A stretch of 32,579 nucleotides of DNA from Oscillospiraceae bacterium (GTDB taxonomy: Bacteria > Bacillota_A > Clostridia > Oscillospirales > Oscillospiraceae): the NCBI GenBank assembly GCA_017470325.1, contig JAFUES010000033.1:1-32579 (forward strand), written 5' to 3'. Position numbers and translations under genes: made by a program. How positions within the stretch are numbered: the stretch's first letter is position 1; every line of letters begins with the position of its first letter. Of this stretch, positions 25,350 to 32,579 are shown piece after piece. The notes under the pieces are model-generated. The model was not told the DNA's origin. It saw nothing but the letters and a program-made list of their open reading frames with translations, and ran no database searches.

Positions 25350-27197
25350 TCACGCGCCCGGGATGGCAGTGCCCCGGGCCTGCTGCTCCGCCGCGATCAG
25401 CTCCGCCTCGGAGCAGATCATCTCCGACAGAGCCGTGTTCTCCCGGAGCCACTGCATGGTGTGCGCCGACTCCAGATAGAGATTGAACCACAGGTAATCG
25501 TACATGTAATGATCCAGATCGTAGCGGGGCGTCAGCGGGTCCTCCTCCAGATTCATGTTGAAGTGGATGTTGGACAGGGTCAGGCTCCCCGGCTGACCGT
25601 CCGTCACATAGTTCAAGGCCACAGTACCCTCCGCGGCGTCCGGCAGGATGCCGTTTCGATACAGGTCCACCGCCTGCTCCGGCGAGATGCGCACATGGCC
25701 GTCCACCAGATAGCCGTCCTCATTCATATAGCTGTAGTAGAGCTGGGCGTCACTCACATACTGCTCCTCCACGGGCAGTTGGGGCGTCACCCGCCAGCGA
25801 ATGGCTTCCTGGCAGTTGGTCAGGTCCTGGAAGCTCTGCAGGTCCCCGTTCAGGGCGATCTTTCCCGTCGGGTCGCAGGGCAGGACATAATTGCGGGTCA
25901 GCCGCTTTCCGTCCTTCAGGATGTATTCAATGCTGACGCCGTAGCCGTTGGACTCTCCGTCGTACAGGCGTTTATGATCCACCAGCGTCTGGTGCAGGGC
26001 CACCGCCGCCGCCACGTTCTCCGGCTCCTGCAGCTCACAGCGGTTGAGGGAAACGCTCTCCACCGTGTCCGGCGCGGGAACGCGGCGCTCGTAGCCAAAC
26101 AGGTCAAACTCCGTGGCGCCCACGATCAGCAGCAGGACGGCGCAGACCAGGGCCAGGCCCTTCCAGTTCCGGAAGAAGACCTTCAGGGATTTCTGCATCA
26201 GCATCTCTGCGATGTACCAGCCCAGGAAAGCCCCCAGCAGGATCAGGAGCAGCAGCAGGAGCGTCAGGGGCAGGCCCCGCAGCTCCACATTCAGCATCTC
26301 CCCGATCACGACCGGGAAGACAAAGGCCGTACCGAAGGCCATGCAGTACTGGAACACCGGCTTGAGGATGGGCACCGCCACCACGTCGGTGGCGCACTCC
26401 ATGTGCCGCCTGCGGTAGATCAGCAGGGCCAGGGCCGCCAGCACCAGACCCGCCGCACAGTAGGCGCCGAGAGTACCCACACCCATGACCACAGCCCGGC
26501 CGTCCGCGCCGGTGTACACGTTGAAGCCCCGGCGCATCACAAAGGCGATGGGTGACAGGGCTCCCAGCCGGATGCCCGCGTCCGCGTTGCCGTAGCGCAT
26601 GGCGCCCAGCACCATCCGGACACAGGTCTCCGCCACCACGGCGGTCATGTTCAGCACCGCATACACCGCCGGCAGTACCAGGACGTTGCCGGTGAGCACC
26701 GCGCAGAACACCGCAAAGCCGTAGAAGGCCACCGTGGCCATGACCACCAGCCCCAGCCAGCGGAGCAGGTAGGCGAAGGGCAGCTTATATTCCAGGCAGG
26801 TCAGGGCCGTGAGCCCCACTGCCAGCACCTGCGCCAGCAGCAGCGGCACAAGCCCCGTCAGGAACGCCGTGCCAAACATGGTTTCCCGGCGGATGGGCAG
26901 GGCGTTCATCATGCCGCAGGCCCGGTTGGTATACAGATAGCTGTAGGCCGCCATGGCCGACAGCACCGCTGCAAAGACAAGGATGCGAACCTGGTCCGCG
27001 GCGTTTTGCAGCACCAGCACCTCAAAGCTGGTCCGGCCGTAGGGGGAAGCCGTGCGAGCGGCCTCCGCCAGCTGCTGGGGCAGCTGGAAGACGAAGCTCA
27101 CCAGCAACAGCACCAGATAGGCCGCCCACACCGGCCAGAAGCGGCGCAGCAGGTTTTTGCCCACGCCCGCGTTATAGAAGGATGTTCTGGACTTCAT
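25350..27197 (-). CDS. ABC transporter permease with a large C-terminal extracytoplasmic domain
   Basis: 615 residues from ATG 27195-27197, chosen because GGGAGG lies 8 nt upstream. The start overlaps the ATPase gene by 26 nt. About nine or ten TM segments fill the first ~375 residues (WPVWAAYLVLLLVSF, LPLTLLLLLLILLGAFLGW and others). A hydrophilic domain of about 240 residues follows (VESVSLNRCELQEPENVAAA to the end), probably outside the cell, as in some clostridial permeases of this type. With the YtrA-like regulator and ATPase it forms a transporter of the YtrA-YtrB-YtrC kind, a group tied to cell-envelope stress and antimicrobial compounds. The substrate is unknown. Confidence 0.85.
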   Translation of the reverse strand: MKSRTSFYNAGVGKNLLRRFWPVWAAYLVLLLVSFVFQLPQQLAEAARTASPYGRTSFEVLVLQNAADQVRILVFAAVLSAMAAYSYLYTNRACGMMNALPIRRETMFGTAFLTGLVPLLLAQVLAVGLTALTCLEYKLPFAYLLRWLGLVVMATVAFYGFAVFCAVLTGNVLVLPAVYAVLNMTAVVAETCVRMVLGAMRYGNADAGIRLGALSPIAFVMRRGFNVYTGADGRAVVMGVGTLGAYCAAGLVLAALALLIYRRRHMECATDVVAVPILKPVFQYCMAFGTAFVFPVVIGEMLNVELRGLPLTLLLLLLILLGAFLGWYIAEMLMQKSLKVFFRNWKGLALVCAVLLLIVGATEFDLFGYERRVPAPDTVESVSLNRCELQEPENVAAAVALHQTLVDHKRLYDGESNGYGVSIEYILKDGKRLTRNYVLPCDPTGKIALNGDLQSFQDLTNCQEAIRWRVTPQLPVEEQYVSDAQLYYSYMNEDGYLVDGHVRISPEQAVDLYRNGILPDAAEGTVALNYVTDGQPGSLTLSNIHFNMNLEEDPLTPRYDLDHYMYDYLWFNLYLESAHTMQWLRENTALSEMICSEAELIAAEQQARGTAIPGA

Positions 27198-28065
27198 GTC
27201 CCGCACCTCCCAACTCATAGATAAAGATCTCCTCCAGGCTCAGGGGTACCACGTCCAAAAACAGCGGGTTTGTTGCCTGCAGCTTCCCGCTCAGCTCCTC
27301 CGCCGTGCCCCGCAGAATCAGCTGCTGCAGCCGTCCGGTAGCGGAACGGTGCAGGATCTCCAGATCCTCCGGCAGCTGTCCGCCGTCGGCATAGGCCAGC
27401 TGGATCTTGACGATGTTGTCCTGCAGCTCACTGAGACTGCGCTCCAGGAGCATTTTGCCGTGGTCCATGATGCCCACGTGATCGCATACGTCCTCCAGCT
27501 CCCGCAGGTTGTGGGAGGACACCAGCACCGTGGTTCCCCGCTCTGCCACATCGGACAGCAGCAGGCTCCACACCTGGCGGCGCATCACCGGGTCCAGGCC
27601 GTCCACCGGCTCGTCCAGGATCACCACTTCCGGCCGCAGGGACAGGGCCAGCCAGAAGGCCGCCTGCTTTTGCTGCCCCTTGCTGAGACGGCGCATCATG
27701 CGCTTGGGGTCCAGTTGGAAGACCTGGCCCAGGCTCTCGAACACAGCCTCGTCGAAGCTGGGATAGAGCTCCCGGTAAAAATGCATCATATCCTTGATGC
27801 TGGCCTGGGTATAATAGAAGATGTCATCCGGGATATAGGCCAGGCGGCTTTTCACCGCCGGATTTTCATACACCGGCTGACCGTCGATCAAAATCTCGCC
27901 GCTGTCCTGCCGGTAAATGCCCGCCAGATGGCGGATCACGGTGGACTTGCCGGCCCCATTGGGACCCACCAGTCCGTAGACCGCGCCCTTGGGCACGGTG
28001 ATGTTTAGGCCGTCCAGGGCCCGAAAGCCCTCAAAGCTCTTGACCAGATCGCGTACTTGGATCAT
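27172..28065 (-). CDS. ABC transporter ATP-binding protein
   Basis: 297 residues. Walker A GPNGAGKS (34-41), signature LSKGQ (127-131), Walker B VVILDEP with D-loop GLD (147-157), and switch histidine in VSSHNL (H185). The Q-loop position reads AYIPDDIFYY with no obvious glutamine, a variation often seen in YtrB/BcrA-like ATPases. The last ~80 residues are an extra domain typical of ABC-2 exporters. Its ATG overlaps the GntR stop by 4 nt (ATGA), and its end overlaps the permease by 26 nt, so the three are translated as a coupled set. Confidence 0.94.
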   Translation of the reverse strand: MIQVRDLVKSFEGFRALDGLNITVPKGAVYGLVGPNGAGKSTVIRHLAGIYRQDSGEILIDGQPVYENPAVKSRLAYIPDDIFYYTQASIKDMMHFYRELYPSFDEAVFESLGQVFQLDPKRMMRRLSKGQQKQAAFWLALSLRPEVVILDEPVDGLDPVMRRQVWSLLLSDVAERGTTVLVSSHNLRELEDVCDHVGIMDHGKMLLERSLSELQDNIVKIQLAYADGGQLPEDLEILHRSATGRLQQLILRGTAEELSGKLQATNPLFLDVVPLSLEEIFIYELGGAGHEVQNILL

Positions 28066-28424
28066 GGCGTCTCTCCTCCTCTCAGAGCAGCCAGCAGCTC
28101 TTCCTCGCTGGCGCCCAACAGTTTCAGTTCCCTTCCCAGGGCGCTCAGCTGCCCCAGCAGCTCCGCCTTCCGGGCCGCAGCGGCCTCGCCGCGCTCCCGG
28201 ACGAAGCTTCCCTTGCCGGGTACGGAGCAGATGTAGCCCTCCGCCTCCAGCTCTCGATAGGCCCGCTGGATGGTGTTGGGGTTGATGGTCAGCTGCGCCG
28301 CCAGCTCCCGCACCGAGGGCATCTTGGTGTCCGCCGGCAGGGCCCCGGACAGGATCAGCTGCCGAAAGCCGTCCCGCACCTGCTCATAGATGGGCCGCGC
28401 GTCGCGGAAATTGATGTGGATCAA
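28062..28424 (-). CDS. GntR-family regulator, YtrA subfamily
   Basis: 120 residues, starting at TTG 28422-28424 with AAAGGAGG 8 nt upstream. The N-terminal winged helix is typical (RPIYEQVRDGFRQLILSGAL, MPSVRELAAQLTINPNTIQRAYRELEAEGYI, PGKGSFV). The short helical C-terminus (about 80-120) with no ligand-binding domain defines the YtrA group, which usually represses its own ABC operon. An imperfect palindrome just downstream of the promoter is a likely operator. Confidence 0.93.
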   Translation of the reverse strand: MIHINFRDARPIYEQVRDGFRQLILSGALPADTKMPSVRELAAQLTINPNTIQRAYRELEAEGYICSVPGKGSFVRERGEAAAARKAELLGQLSALGRELKLLGASEEELLAALRGGETP

Positions 28425-28450
28425 GGGCCGCGCCTCCTTTCTCGTCTGTG

Positions 28451-28482
28451 TTAAACTGTATTAATCTTATTAGTACGGTTAA
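28451..28482. promoter_or_regulatory. Probable GntR/YtrA operator
   Basis: Imperfect inverted repeat ttaaactgtattaat ... attagtacggttaa (28451-28482), centred on a 3-base gap, overlapping the -10 end and the predicted RNA start. Position and AT-rich palindromic form suit repression by the adjacent regulator. Confidence 0.55.
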
Positions 28483-28509
28483 TATAGCACAAGAAACGCG
28501 GTGCGTCAA
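28481..28509 (-). promoter_or_regulatory. Promoter of the GntR-ABC operon
   Basis: On minus, TTGACG (plus 28504-28509), 17 bases, TATATT (plus 28481-28486). The -35 hexamer is exactly the loop of a 13-bp inverted repeat (28491-28503 with 28510-28522). Confidence 0.75.
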
Positions 28510-28522
28510 CACCGCGTTTCTT
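28491..28522 (-). terminator. Hairpin after the hydrolase gene, enclosing a promoter -35
   Basis: Perfect 13-bp inverted repeat aagaaacgcggtg/caccgcgtttctt with a 6-base loop. It lies 22 bases past the hydrolase stop and could act as its terminator, though the T-run is short. Alternatively it is an operator around the -35 of the GntR operon. Confidence 0.5.
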
Positions 28523-28535
28523 AAGAATTCTTAAG
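28518..28535. promoter_or_regulatory. TTCTTAAGAATTCTTAAG box
   Basis: Contains the 16-bp perfect palindrome cttaagaattcttaag (28520-28535), also readable as direct repeats of ttcttaag with a 10-bp period. It lies just upstream of the GntR-operon -35 and shares ttcttaagaatt with the two-component promoter region at 18777-18788. Confidence 0.45.
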
Positions 28536-28544
28536 TTCTATGTT

Positions 28545-29477
28545 TTATGGGATCCCGTTTTCCGCCAGGAATTCGGTCACCACCCGGCCGTAGCGCTCCG
28601 GGTCCACCAGATAGCTGAGCCCGTGGCCCGCGCCGGGGAAGGTCTCCAGACGCACCGGGCCCGTGCAGGCCGCGGCGATCTCCCGGCTCATACGACAGGG
28701 GACGAAGTGATCGTCCTCCCCGTGGATGAGCAGGATGGGCAGCTTCGTCCGGGCGACGGACGAAAGCGCGCTGGCTCCGTCCAGATCGAAATGGCCGAAG
28801 ATCCGGGCGCTGGGCCCCATCAGGGGCAGCAGCGGCCGCAGCAGGGGGATGCTGGCGTGGCACACGTCCCGGATGATGGCCCTGGGCTCGGAGAAGGGGC
28901 AGTCCGCCACGATGCAGCGCACGTTTTCGGGCAGCTCCAGGTCTGAGGCCATCAGCACCGTGGCCGCGCCCATGGAGACCCCCACCAGCACGATGGGCAC
29001 CTCCGGGCCGAAGCGCGCCGCCGCGTACTCCGCCCAGGCCTTGCAGTCCAGCCGCTCCAGCACGCCGAAGCAGATGGTGTGGCCGTCGCTGTCCCCGTGG
29101 GCCCGCTCCTCGATCACCAGGCGGTTGTGGCCCGCCGCCAGTGCCAGCCTGTTGCCGCCGCTGAAATCCCGCAGGGTGGTGCCGTGGTAGCCGTGCATCT
29201 GGATCTGCAGGGGCGCCCCGTCCCGCACGTGATAGTAGTGCCCGCTGAGCCGCAGGCCGTCCACGGACCGGATGTACACCTGCTCATAGGGCAGGGCGTC
29301 GAATTCCCGGATCAGCTCCAGGGCGAAGTCCTTGGTCTCCTGGTACTGCCTGCCCTTGGGGATGTCATAGGGATCCTCCCTCCGGGGGATGGGATTGTAA
29401 AAGGTGAAGCGGTAGACGCCCCAGCACAGAGCCAGAAACAGCAGTGCCAGCGCCAGCACAAGGATCAGCAGGGTCAT
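28545..29477 (-). CDS. Membrane-anchored alpha/beta hydrolase
   Basis: 310 residues. An N-terminal TM anchor (2-22) precedes an alpha/beta-hydrolase fold. Nucleophile elbow GVSMGAA (S168), acid in IHGEDDHFVP (D255 or D256) and H285 in GAGHGL. The MHGYHGT segment (94-100) probably forms the oxyanion hole, and EERAHGDSDGHTICFG is typical of the family of serine aminopeptidase-like or acyl-hydrolase proteins often annotated only as alpha/beta hydrolase. The substrate is unknown. It is divergent from cardiolipin synthase; a lipid or envelope role is a guess from that neighbour. Confidence 0.88.
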   Translation of the reverse strand: MTLLILVLALALLFLALCWGVYRFTFYNPIPRREDPYDIPKGRQYQETKDFALELIREFDALPYEQVYIRSVDGLRLSGHYYHVRDGAPLQIQMHGYHGTTLRDFSGGNRLALAAGHNRLVIEERAHGDSDGHTICFGVLERLDCKAWAEYAAARFGPEVPIVLVGVSMGAATVLMASDLELPENVRCIVADCPFSEPRAIIRDVCHASIPLLRPLLPLMGPSARIFGHFDLDGASALSSVARTKLPILLIHGEDDHFVPCRMSREIAAACTGPVRLETFPGAGHGLSYLVDPERYGRVVTEFLAENGIP

Positions 29478-29505
29478 GGCTTTCTCCCACAGCTCCTCCC
29501 CCCGC

Positions 29506-29534
29506 TTGACGCGGGAATAAAGGAGCGGTATAAT
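29506..29534 (+). promoter_or_regulatory. Strong sigma-A promoter of cardiolipin synthase
   Basis: TTGACG (29506-29511), 17 bases, TATAAT (29529-29534). The -35 lies in the loop of a short inverted repeat cccgc-ttgac-gcggg (29501-29515). The RNA start should be near 29541. Confidence 0.82.
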
Positions 29535-29606
29535 TTTTTCTCAAAGTTTTCTTTACCAAATAATAGCATTCTCAGAAAGGCCGGTCAAGGCAGAAGGGAT
29601 GGACAG

Positions 29607-31199
29607 ATGCGCCAGATTGTCACAGACAACATGAAGGATACCGGACTGCGCCTGCTGAAACGGGGCCGCCACGGCCTGCTGCGGGCGGTGTTCAGCCGGG
29701 CGGGCTTCATCCTGCTGTTTCTGCTGCTGCAGATCGCGCTGATGGTGGCGGGCTTCGGTTACCTGCGGGACTATCTGCCCCATTACTACACCATCAATCT
29801 GGTCTTCTCCGTCGTCATGGCCCTGTTCCTGCTCAACGGCGATCACGACAACAGCGCCAAGATCACCTGGATCATCGTCATCATGGCCCTGCCCGCCTTC
29901 GGCGCGCTGCTGTATTTCTACATTCAGAGCGACCTGGGCCATCGGCTGCTCAAGCGCCGTTTTGCCGCTCTCAGCGAAGAGACCCGGGAGACCCTGCCCC
30001 AGGACCCCCAGGTGCTGGACCGGGTCCGGGAGCAGGCGCCGGAGGTGGAGGGGCTGTACCGCTATGTGGGCCGCACCGGCTGTTTCCCGGTCTATGACGA
30101 TTGCGGCGTCCGCTACTTCCCTCTGGGGGACGATCTGTTCCCCGCCTTGCTTGCGCAGCTGGAGGCGGCGGAGAAGTTCATCTTCCTGGAGTTCTTCGTA
30201 GTGGACGAGGGCGTCATGTGGGGGCAGATCCTGGAGATCCTGGCCCGCAAGGCCAGCCAGGGCGTGGACGTGCGGCTGATCTACGACGGCACCAACGAGT
30301 TTTTCACCCTGCCCCGGGACTATCCCAAGCGGCTGAGCCAGCTGGGCATCCAGTGCAAGACCTTCGCGCCCATCACGCCCTTTGTCTCTACCTATTACAA
30401 TTATCGGGACCACAGGAAGATCCTGGTCATCGACGGGCACACCGCCTTCACCGGCGGCATCAATCTGGCGGATGAGTACATCAACGCCGTCCGCCGCTTC
30501 GGCCACTGGAAGGACACCGCCGTCATGATCCAGGGCCAGGCGGTGCGCAGCTTCACACTGATGTTCCTGCAGATGTGGAACATCGACAAGCGGGACACCC
30601 GCTTCGAGCCGGAATATCTGGACGCGCCTGTGCCGGCGCAGGCGGGGGCCGGAGGCTTCGTCCTGCCCTACGGCGATTGCCCGCTGGACGATGAGCGAGT
30701 GGGCGAATGGGTCTACATGGATATCCTCAACCGGGCCCGGGACTTTGTGTACATCATGTCCCCCTACCTGGTGCTGGATGGGGAGATGGAGACGGCCCTG
30801 CGCTTTGCCGCCGAGCGGGGCGTGGACGTGCGGCTGATCCTGCCGGGCATCCCGGACAAGAAGATGCCCTACGCCCTGGCCAAGACCCACTATCCCGCCC
30901 TGCTGCGCTCCGGCGTCAAGCTGTACGAGTACACGCCCGGCTTCGTCCACGCCAAGGTCTTTGTGGCCGACGGGCGGGAGGCGGTGGTGGGCACCATCAA
31001 CCTGGACTACCGCAGCCTGTACCACCACTTTGAGTGCGCCGCCTATCTCAACGGCGCGGCCTGCATCGAGGAGATCCGCAGCGACTTTCTGAAGACCCAG
31101 GCTCTCTGCCGCCCGGTGGATATGGAGACGCTGAAAGCGGAGAAATGGTTTACCAAGCTGCTGGGTGTGCTGGTCAAGGTGCTCGCCCCGCTGATTTAA
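29607..31199 (+). CDS. cls: Cardiolipin synthase (phospholipase D family)
   Basis: Joins two phosphatidylglycerols into cardiolipin and glycerol at the membrane. 530 residues from ATG 29607, preceded by AAGGGA; the frame is open far upstream but runs antisense through the hydrolase gene. Three TM-like segments at the N-terminus (about 33-50, 61-77, 86-106), then two PLD domains. HKD motif 1 is HRKILVID (H269, K271, D276) followed by FTGGINLADEY; HKD motif 2 is HAKVFVAD (H448, K450, D455) followed by VGTINLDYRS. Clostridial cls genes of this type also lack further domains. Confidence 0.95.
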   Translation: MRQIVTDNMKDTGLRLLKRGRHGLLRAVFSRAGFILLFLLLQIALMVAGFGYLRDYLPHYYTINLVFSVVMALFLLNGDHDNSAKITWIIVIMALPAFGALLYFYIQSDLGHRLLKRRFAALSEETRETLPQDPQVLDRVREQAPEVEGLYRYVGRTGCFPVYDDCGVRYFPLGDDLFPALLAQLEAAEKFIFLEFFVVDEGVMWGQILEILARKASQGVDVRLIYDGTNEFFTLPRDYPKRLSQLGIQCKTFAPITPFVSTYYNYRDHRKILVIDGHTAFTGGINLADEYINAVRRFGHWKDTAVMIQGQAVRSFTLMFLQMWNIDKRDTRFEPEYLDAPVPAQAGAGGFVLPYGDCPLDDERVGEWVYMDILNRARDFVYIMSPYLVLDGEMETALRFAAERGVDVRLILPGIPDKKMPYALAKTHYPALLRSGVKLYEYTPGFVHAKVFVADGREAVVGTINLDYRSLYHHFECAAYLNGAACIEEIRSDFLKTQALCRPVDMETLKAEKWFTKLLGVLVKVLAPLI

Positions 31200-31212
31200 G
31201 CTGCATAAAGTC

Positions 31213-31244
31213 AAAGAAGCCGCGGTGCAAGCCGCGGCTTCTTT
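31213..31244. terminator. Terminator shared by cls and the NUDIX gene
   Basis: 13-bp stem aaagaagccgcgg (31213-31225) with ccgcggcttcttt (31232-31244), loop of 6. It begins 13 bases after the cls stop and its arm includes two bases of the NUDIX stop codon (31243-31245), so it serves convergent genes. Confidence 0.85.
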
Positions 31245-31797
31245 ACGCTTCTCTTTTCAAATAGTCCGTCAGCACGGCCAGGCCGTCGCTGGGCACGCAG
31301 ATCCGTTCCCTGCTGGTCCGGATCTCCTCCCGGACCGCCTCCAGGTCGAACCAGCGCACCTCCTCCACCTCCTCGGTCTGGAGGCGCAGGGTGCTGATGT
31401 CCACCGGCTCCCGGTACACATAGACCCGGGTATATTCGTTGTCCCGGAAAATGGCGCCGTAAAAGACCGCCTCATACTGGCTTCGGAAGTGCCCCGCGTA
31501 GGCGAGCTGCTCCGGTCGGGCCCGGATGCCCAGCTCCTCTTCCAGCTCCCGCAGGGCCGAGTCCAGCGGCTCCGCGCCTGAGGGGATATGCCCTCCGGAG
31601 GAGGTGTCGAACATACCGGGAAAGGACTCCTTGTTTTTAGCGCGCTTTTGCAGCAGGATCTCCCAGCGGCCCTCCCGCCGCCGGACGACCCACACGTGGG
31701 CCGTCCGGTGCAGGATGCCCCTGCGGTGCGCCTCGGCGCGCTCGATGGTCTCCCCGGTGGGCAGGCCCCGCTCGTCGCAGATATCCAGGATCTCCAT
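31243..31797 (-). CDS. NUDIX hydrolase (isopentenyl-diphosphate isomerase-like group)
   Basis: 184 residues from ATG 31795-31797, which has GGGAGG 7 nt upstream. The Nudix box GGHIPSGAEPLDSALRELEEELGI (about 68-91) fits GX5EX7REUXEEXGU with all catalytic glutamates. The start MEILDICDERGLPTG and RGILHRTAHVWVV are typical of the YfcD/IDI-like group, which hydrolyses nucleoside- or isoprenoid-type diphosphates; the substrate is not evident. It lies 14 nt after the membrane protein gene. Confidence 0.88.
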   Translation of the reverse strand: MEILDICDERGLPTGETIERAEAHRRGILHRTAHVWVVRRREGRWEILLQKRAKNKESFPGMFDTSSGGHIPSGAEPLDSALRELEEELGIRARPEQLAYAGHFRSQYEAVFYGAIFRDNEYTRVYVYREPVDISTLRLQTEEVEEVRWFDLEAVREEIRTSRERICVPSDGLAVLTDYLKREA

Positions 31798-31811
31798 GGC
31801 CGTCCCTCCCC

Positions 31812-32489
31812 TCAGGTCTCGCTCTGTCCCCGGCCGTACAGGAAGGGCCGGGCCACATGGGTATTGAAAAAGGCGATCAGCGGCCCCATGAAAAAGGCCG
31901 TGATGATGGTGCCGATCCCAGCCACACCGCCGATCTGCCCCAGAGAAAAGCCCGCAGCCCGGCACAGCAGCACGCCCAGCGCCACGCAGACCAGATCGCA
32001 GATCACCCGGCACACGGGAAAGGCGACGCGGCTCTGCTTCTCCGACCAGATCAGGGCCACCGCGTCATAGGGCGAGACCCCCAGGTCCGCGGTAAAGTAC
32101 AGGGCCGAGGCCAGACACATGATGACGATCCCCGCCAGCAGCAACAGCAGCCGGGCCGCGAGTCCGGCCCCGGGCAGCAGCGCCTGCAGGCAGCGCTGAG
32201 ACCCCTCGGCGATATAGCCCAGCAGGAACAGATTGATCAGCGTGGCAAGGCCGATCTTTCGCCGGTCCAGCAGCAGGGCGAACAGCAGCAGGACCACGTT
32301 GGCGATCACATACAGGGTGCCGAAGCGGATGGGGATACAGGCGTCCAGCCCGCTCATCAGGGTCTGGAAGGGATCTACGCCGAAGGCCGCGTGCTTGAAC
32401 ATGCCTACGCTGACGCCGCAGATGACCACACCCAGCACGCTCATCAGGATCCGTTTCGTTCTCTGCTCCATTGCTCTGTCTTCTTTCAT
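31812..32489 (-). CDS. YitT/YczE-family membrane protein
   Basis: 225 residues with about five or six TM segments. An internal duplication shows in KHAAFGVDPFQTL (32-44) and TADLGVSPYDAV (about 132-143), the hallmark of YczE/YitT-like proteins. Function is unknown for the family. The start at 32489 has no clear ribosome site; M7 (MEQRTKR) is an alternative. A TATAAT lies at 32530-32535 on minus without a convincing -35. The NUDIX gene follows after 14 nt. Confidence 0.82.
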   Translation of the reverse strand: MKEDRAMEQRTKRILMSVLGVVICGVSVGMFKHAAFGVDPFQTLMSGLDACIPIRFGTLYVIANVVLLLFALLLDRRKIGLATLINLFLLGYIAEGSQRCLQALLPGAGLAARLLLLLAGIVIMCLASALYFTADLGVSPYDAVALIWSEKQSRVAFPVCRVICDLVCVALGVLLCRAAGFSLGQIGGVAGIGTIITAFFMGPLIAFFNTHVARPFLYGRGQSET

Positions 32490-32530
32490 CCAAAGGTCAC
32501 GAGGAAAGCGGCTTGCCGCTCTCCCTTTTA

Positions 32531-32579
32531 TTATACTTCCGCCGCAGACGCGGCCAGGCGCAGGGCCAGGGCCTGCTCC
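32531..32579 (-). CDS. C-terminal end of an unidentified protein
   Basis: On minus the edge holds an open frame ending EQALALRLAASAAEV then TAA (plus 32531-32533). Too short to identify. The codon pattern (GC-rich third positions) suits a real gene. Confidence 0.4.
   Translation of the reverse strand, partial: EQALALRLAASAAEV

Noticed and set aside
29079..29606. N-terminal extension of cls
   Set aside because: The extension is antisense to the hydrolase gene and lies upstream of the mapped promoter hexamers; ATG 29607 has a ribosome site.

Overview
The window looks like chromosomal DNA from a GC-rich member of the Clostridia, most likely the Oscillospiraceae or a close gut relative. The evidence is the Firmicute-type operon gdpP-rplI-dnaB-tilS-hpt-ftsH, strong AGGAGG ribosome sites, TTGACA/TATAAT-type promoters, Gram-positive lipoproteins, and GC-rich genes separated by AT-rich spacers. 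It is mostly ordinary core genome with a few accessory or poorly characterised units. I saw no tRNA, rRNA, CRISPR array, phage or insertion sequence.

Layout. 1-6625 (minus): one long operon for c-di-AMP hydrolysis (gdpP), ribosomal protein L9, replicative helicase, tRNA-Ile lysidine synthase, hypoxanthine phosphoribosyltransferase and the FtsH protease. ftsH is cut by the window edge and its last 58 bases repeat its own 5' region, which suggests an assembly artefact. 6731-10371 (plus): a sugar nucleotidyltransferase with an apparent phosphohexomutase remnant, a lipoprotein with two tandem domains, and a LUD-domain/cupin pair. 10468-13597 (plus): a two-gene unit of a double-TM protein and an Hsp70/actin-fold ATPase that carries its own membrane hairpin; this is the best candidate here for an undescribed system. 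13601-18767 (minus): an OmpR-type regulator, a six-TM histidine kinase and a lipoprotein joining a propeller-like region to a solute-binding domain, with no permease, so probably a sensing unit. 18840-21131 (minus): an XRE regulator overlapping lepA, with two terminators after lepA. 21152-22220 (plus): phosphate acetyltransferase. 22419-25243 (minus): tadA, a purine-type phosphoribosyltransferase and an HtrA protease. 25298-28535 (minus): a YtrA-like GntR regulator, ABC ATPase and permease. 28545-29477 (minus) and 29506-31199 (plus): an alpha/beta hydrolase divergent from cardiolipin synthase. 31243-32579 (minus): a NUDIX hydrolase, a YitT/YczE-type membrane protein and the last 15 codons of another gene.

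The noncoding DNA is unusually informative. Several sigma-A-type promoters sit inside inverted repeats with a promoter hexamer in the loop. Three hairpins share an apical sequence although their stems differ. Degenerate 7-base repeats follow several minus-strand stop codons. A TTCTTAAGAATT box occurs both at the two-component operon promoter and upstream of the GntR-ABC promoter.
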